Assembly: GCF_900114975.1 (NCBI RefSeq)
Contig: NZ_FOUU01000013.1
Span: 1 to 51,137 of the forward strand
Origin: Thermodesulforhabdus norvegica
GTDB taxonomy: Bacteria > Desulfobacterota > Syntrophobacteria > Syntrophobacterales > Thermodesulforhabdaceae
Length of the DNA: 51,137 nucleotides
Reading direction: 5' to 3'
Shown: positions 50,706-51,137 of the stretch, piece by piece
How the letters are laid out: each line of letters opens with the position of its first letter
Position numbering within the stretch: the stretch's first letter is position 1
The notes under the pieces: model-generated
Databases searched by the model: none
The model's input: the letters and a program-made list of their open reading frames with translations, nothing else
Told to the model about the DNA's origin: nothing
Made by a program: the position numbers and the translations under genes

Positions 50706-51137
50706 ATGTCCATGAGCCGTTATTTGTTCACTTCCGAATCCGTCGGTGAAGGTCATCCTGACAAGGTAGCGGATCAGATATCCGATGCCATACTTGATGC
50801 CATTATGAAGGAGGACAAGAACTGCCGGGTGGCCTGTGAGACCCTCGTCACAACGGGCCTCGTCTTCGTAGCCGGCGAAATAACAACCTCCACCTGGGTG
50901 GACATCCCCGAAATCGCCCGCCAGACCATAAAAGAAATAGGCTACAACGACTCCAACATGGGCTTCGACTGGGAAACCTGCGCCGTCATAACCAGCATAG
51001 ATAAACAATCTCCAGACATCGCCATTGGAGTAAACCCAGGAGAAGGACTCTTCGAAGAAATGGGAGCCGGAGATCAGGGACTGATGTTCGGATTCGCCTG
51101 CGATGAAACACCCGTATTCATGCCCATGCCCATATAT
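50706..51137 (+). CDS. metK: S-adenosylmethionine synthetase, N-terminal part (3' end outside window)
   Basis: The first 144 codons match MetK: the N-terminal signature [20 protein letters not shown], then [17 protein letters not shown] and the [12 protein letters not shown] nucleotide-binding motif near residue 124. It makes S-adenosylmethionine from methionine and ATP. GGAGGT precedes the ATG at 50706; a second ATG at 50712 is possible. I see no SAM riboswitch in the 66-base gap upstream. Confidence 0.97.
   Translation, partial: MSMSRYLFTSESVGEGHPDKVADQISDAILDAIMKEDKNCRVACETLVTTGLVFVAGEITTSTWVDIPEIARQTIKEIGYNDSNMGFDWETCAVITSIDKQSPDIAIGVNPGEGLFEEMGAGDQGLMFGFACDETPVFMPMPIY

Noticed and set aside
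1-51137. CRISPR array, prophage or intact insertion sequence
   Set aside because: No regularly spaced direct repeats, phage structural genes, integrases or transposases are visible; the only tandem repeat is inside the coiled-coil gene.

Overview
The window reads as chromosomal DNA from an anaerobic, probably sulfate-reducing or syntrophic member of the Desulfobacterota (a Syntrophobacteria-like relative is my best guess). This rests on gene content alone: a tungsten-type aldehyde:ferredoxin oxidoreductase, a formate dehydrogenase linked to NfnAB, paired class III CoA-transferases, and acetoacetate and beta-keto acid metabolism. Genes are dense, mostly in long runs on the minus strand, with good Shine-Dalgarno sites. 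I see no phage, CRISPR array or intact insertion sequence.

Layout. 1-6.0 kb (+): the end of an AOR gene, then a promoter with a CRP-like palindrome and a three-gene unit encoding a NuoG-like formate dehydrogenase plus NfnA and NfnB, plausibly one NAD(P)/ferredoxin/formate complex. 6.1-9.9 kb: a repeat-rich coiled-coil PD-(D/E)XK protein, an ACR3 arsenite exporter, a DGC-motif protein and an Fe-S protein. 10-15 kb: clpP, tig and tRNA-Leu; shikimate kinase; HMG-CoA lyase; a membrane-anchored J-domain protein with three periplasmic-type repeats. 15-16.6 kb (+): HDOD protein, csrA and fliW. 16.6-24.6 kb (-): a nucleotide-sugar run (manC, rmlB, rmlA, phosphomannomutase) with a Nudix protein, a small J-protein, a ketopantoate reductase homologue, a 65-residue membrane protein and a DUF523 protein. 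24.8-28.0 kb: FlK-like thioesterase and two class III CoA-transferases. 28.4-35.0 kb (-): about nine tightly packed genes, from a Crp/Fnr regulator to EI, HPr and SmpB. 35.1-36.5 kb (+): a degenerate HD-domain protein and a ferredoxin-like protein, divergent from the regulator. 36.5-37.3 kb: a PrmA-like methyltransferase.

37.3-49.2 kb (-) is the most coherent catabolic region. It holds a 3-hydroxyacyl-CoA dehydrogenase-type oxidoreductase, a complete Liv-type ABC importer with binding protein, a threonine-dehydrogenase-like SDR, a beta-keto acid cleavage enzyme (BKACE), an XRE-cupin regulator, acetoacetyl-CoA synthetase and an AtoE-type carboxylate transporter. A natural reading is import of a beta-hydroxy or beta-keto acid, oxidation to the beta-keto acid, BKACE cleavage with acetyl-CoA to acetoacetate plus a new acyl-CoA, and activation of the acetoacetate. 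The substrate cannot be named from sequence.

The window ends with a 660-base non-coding stretch carrying a CRP-like site and hairpins, then a methyltransferase and the start of metK. Functions are assigned by reading motifs and remembered family features; no database search was run.
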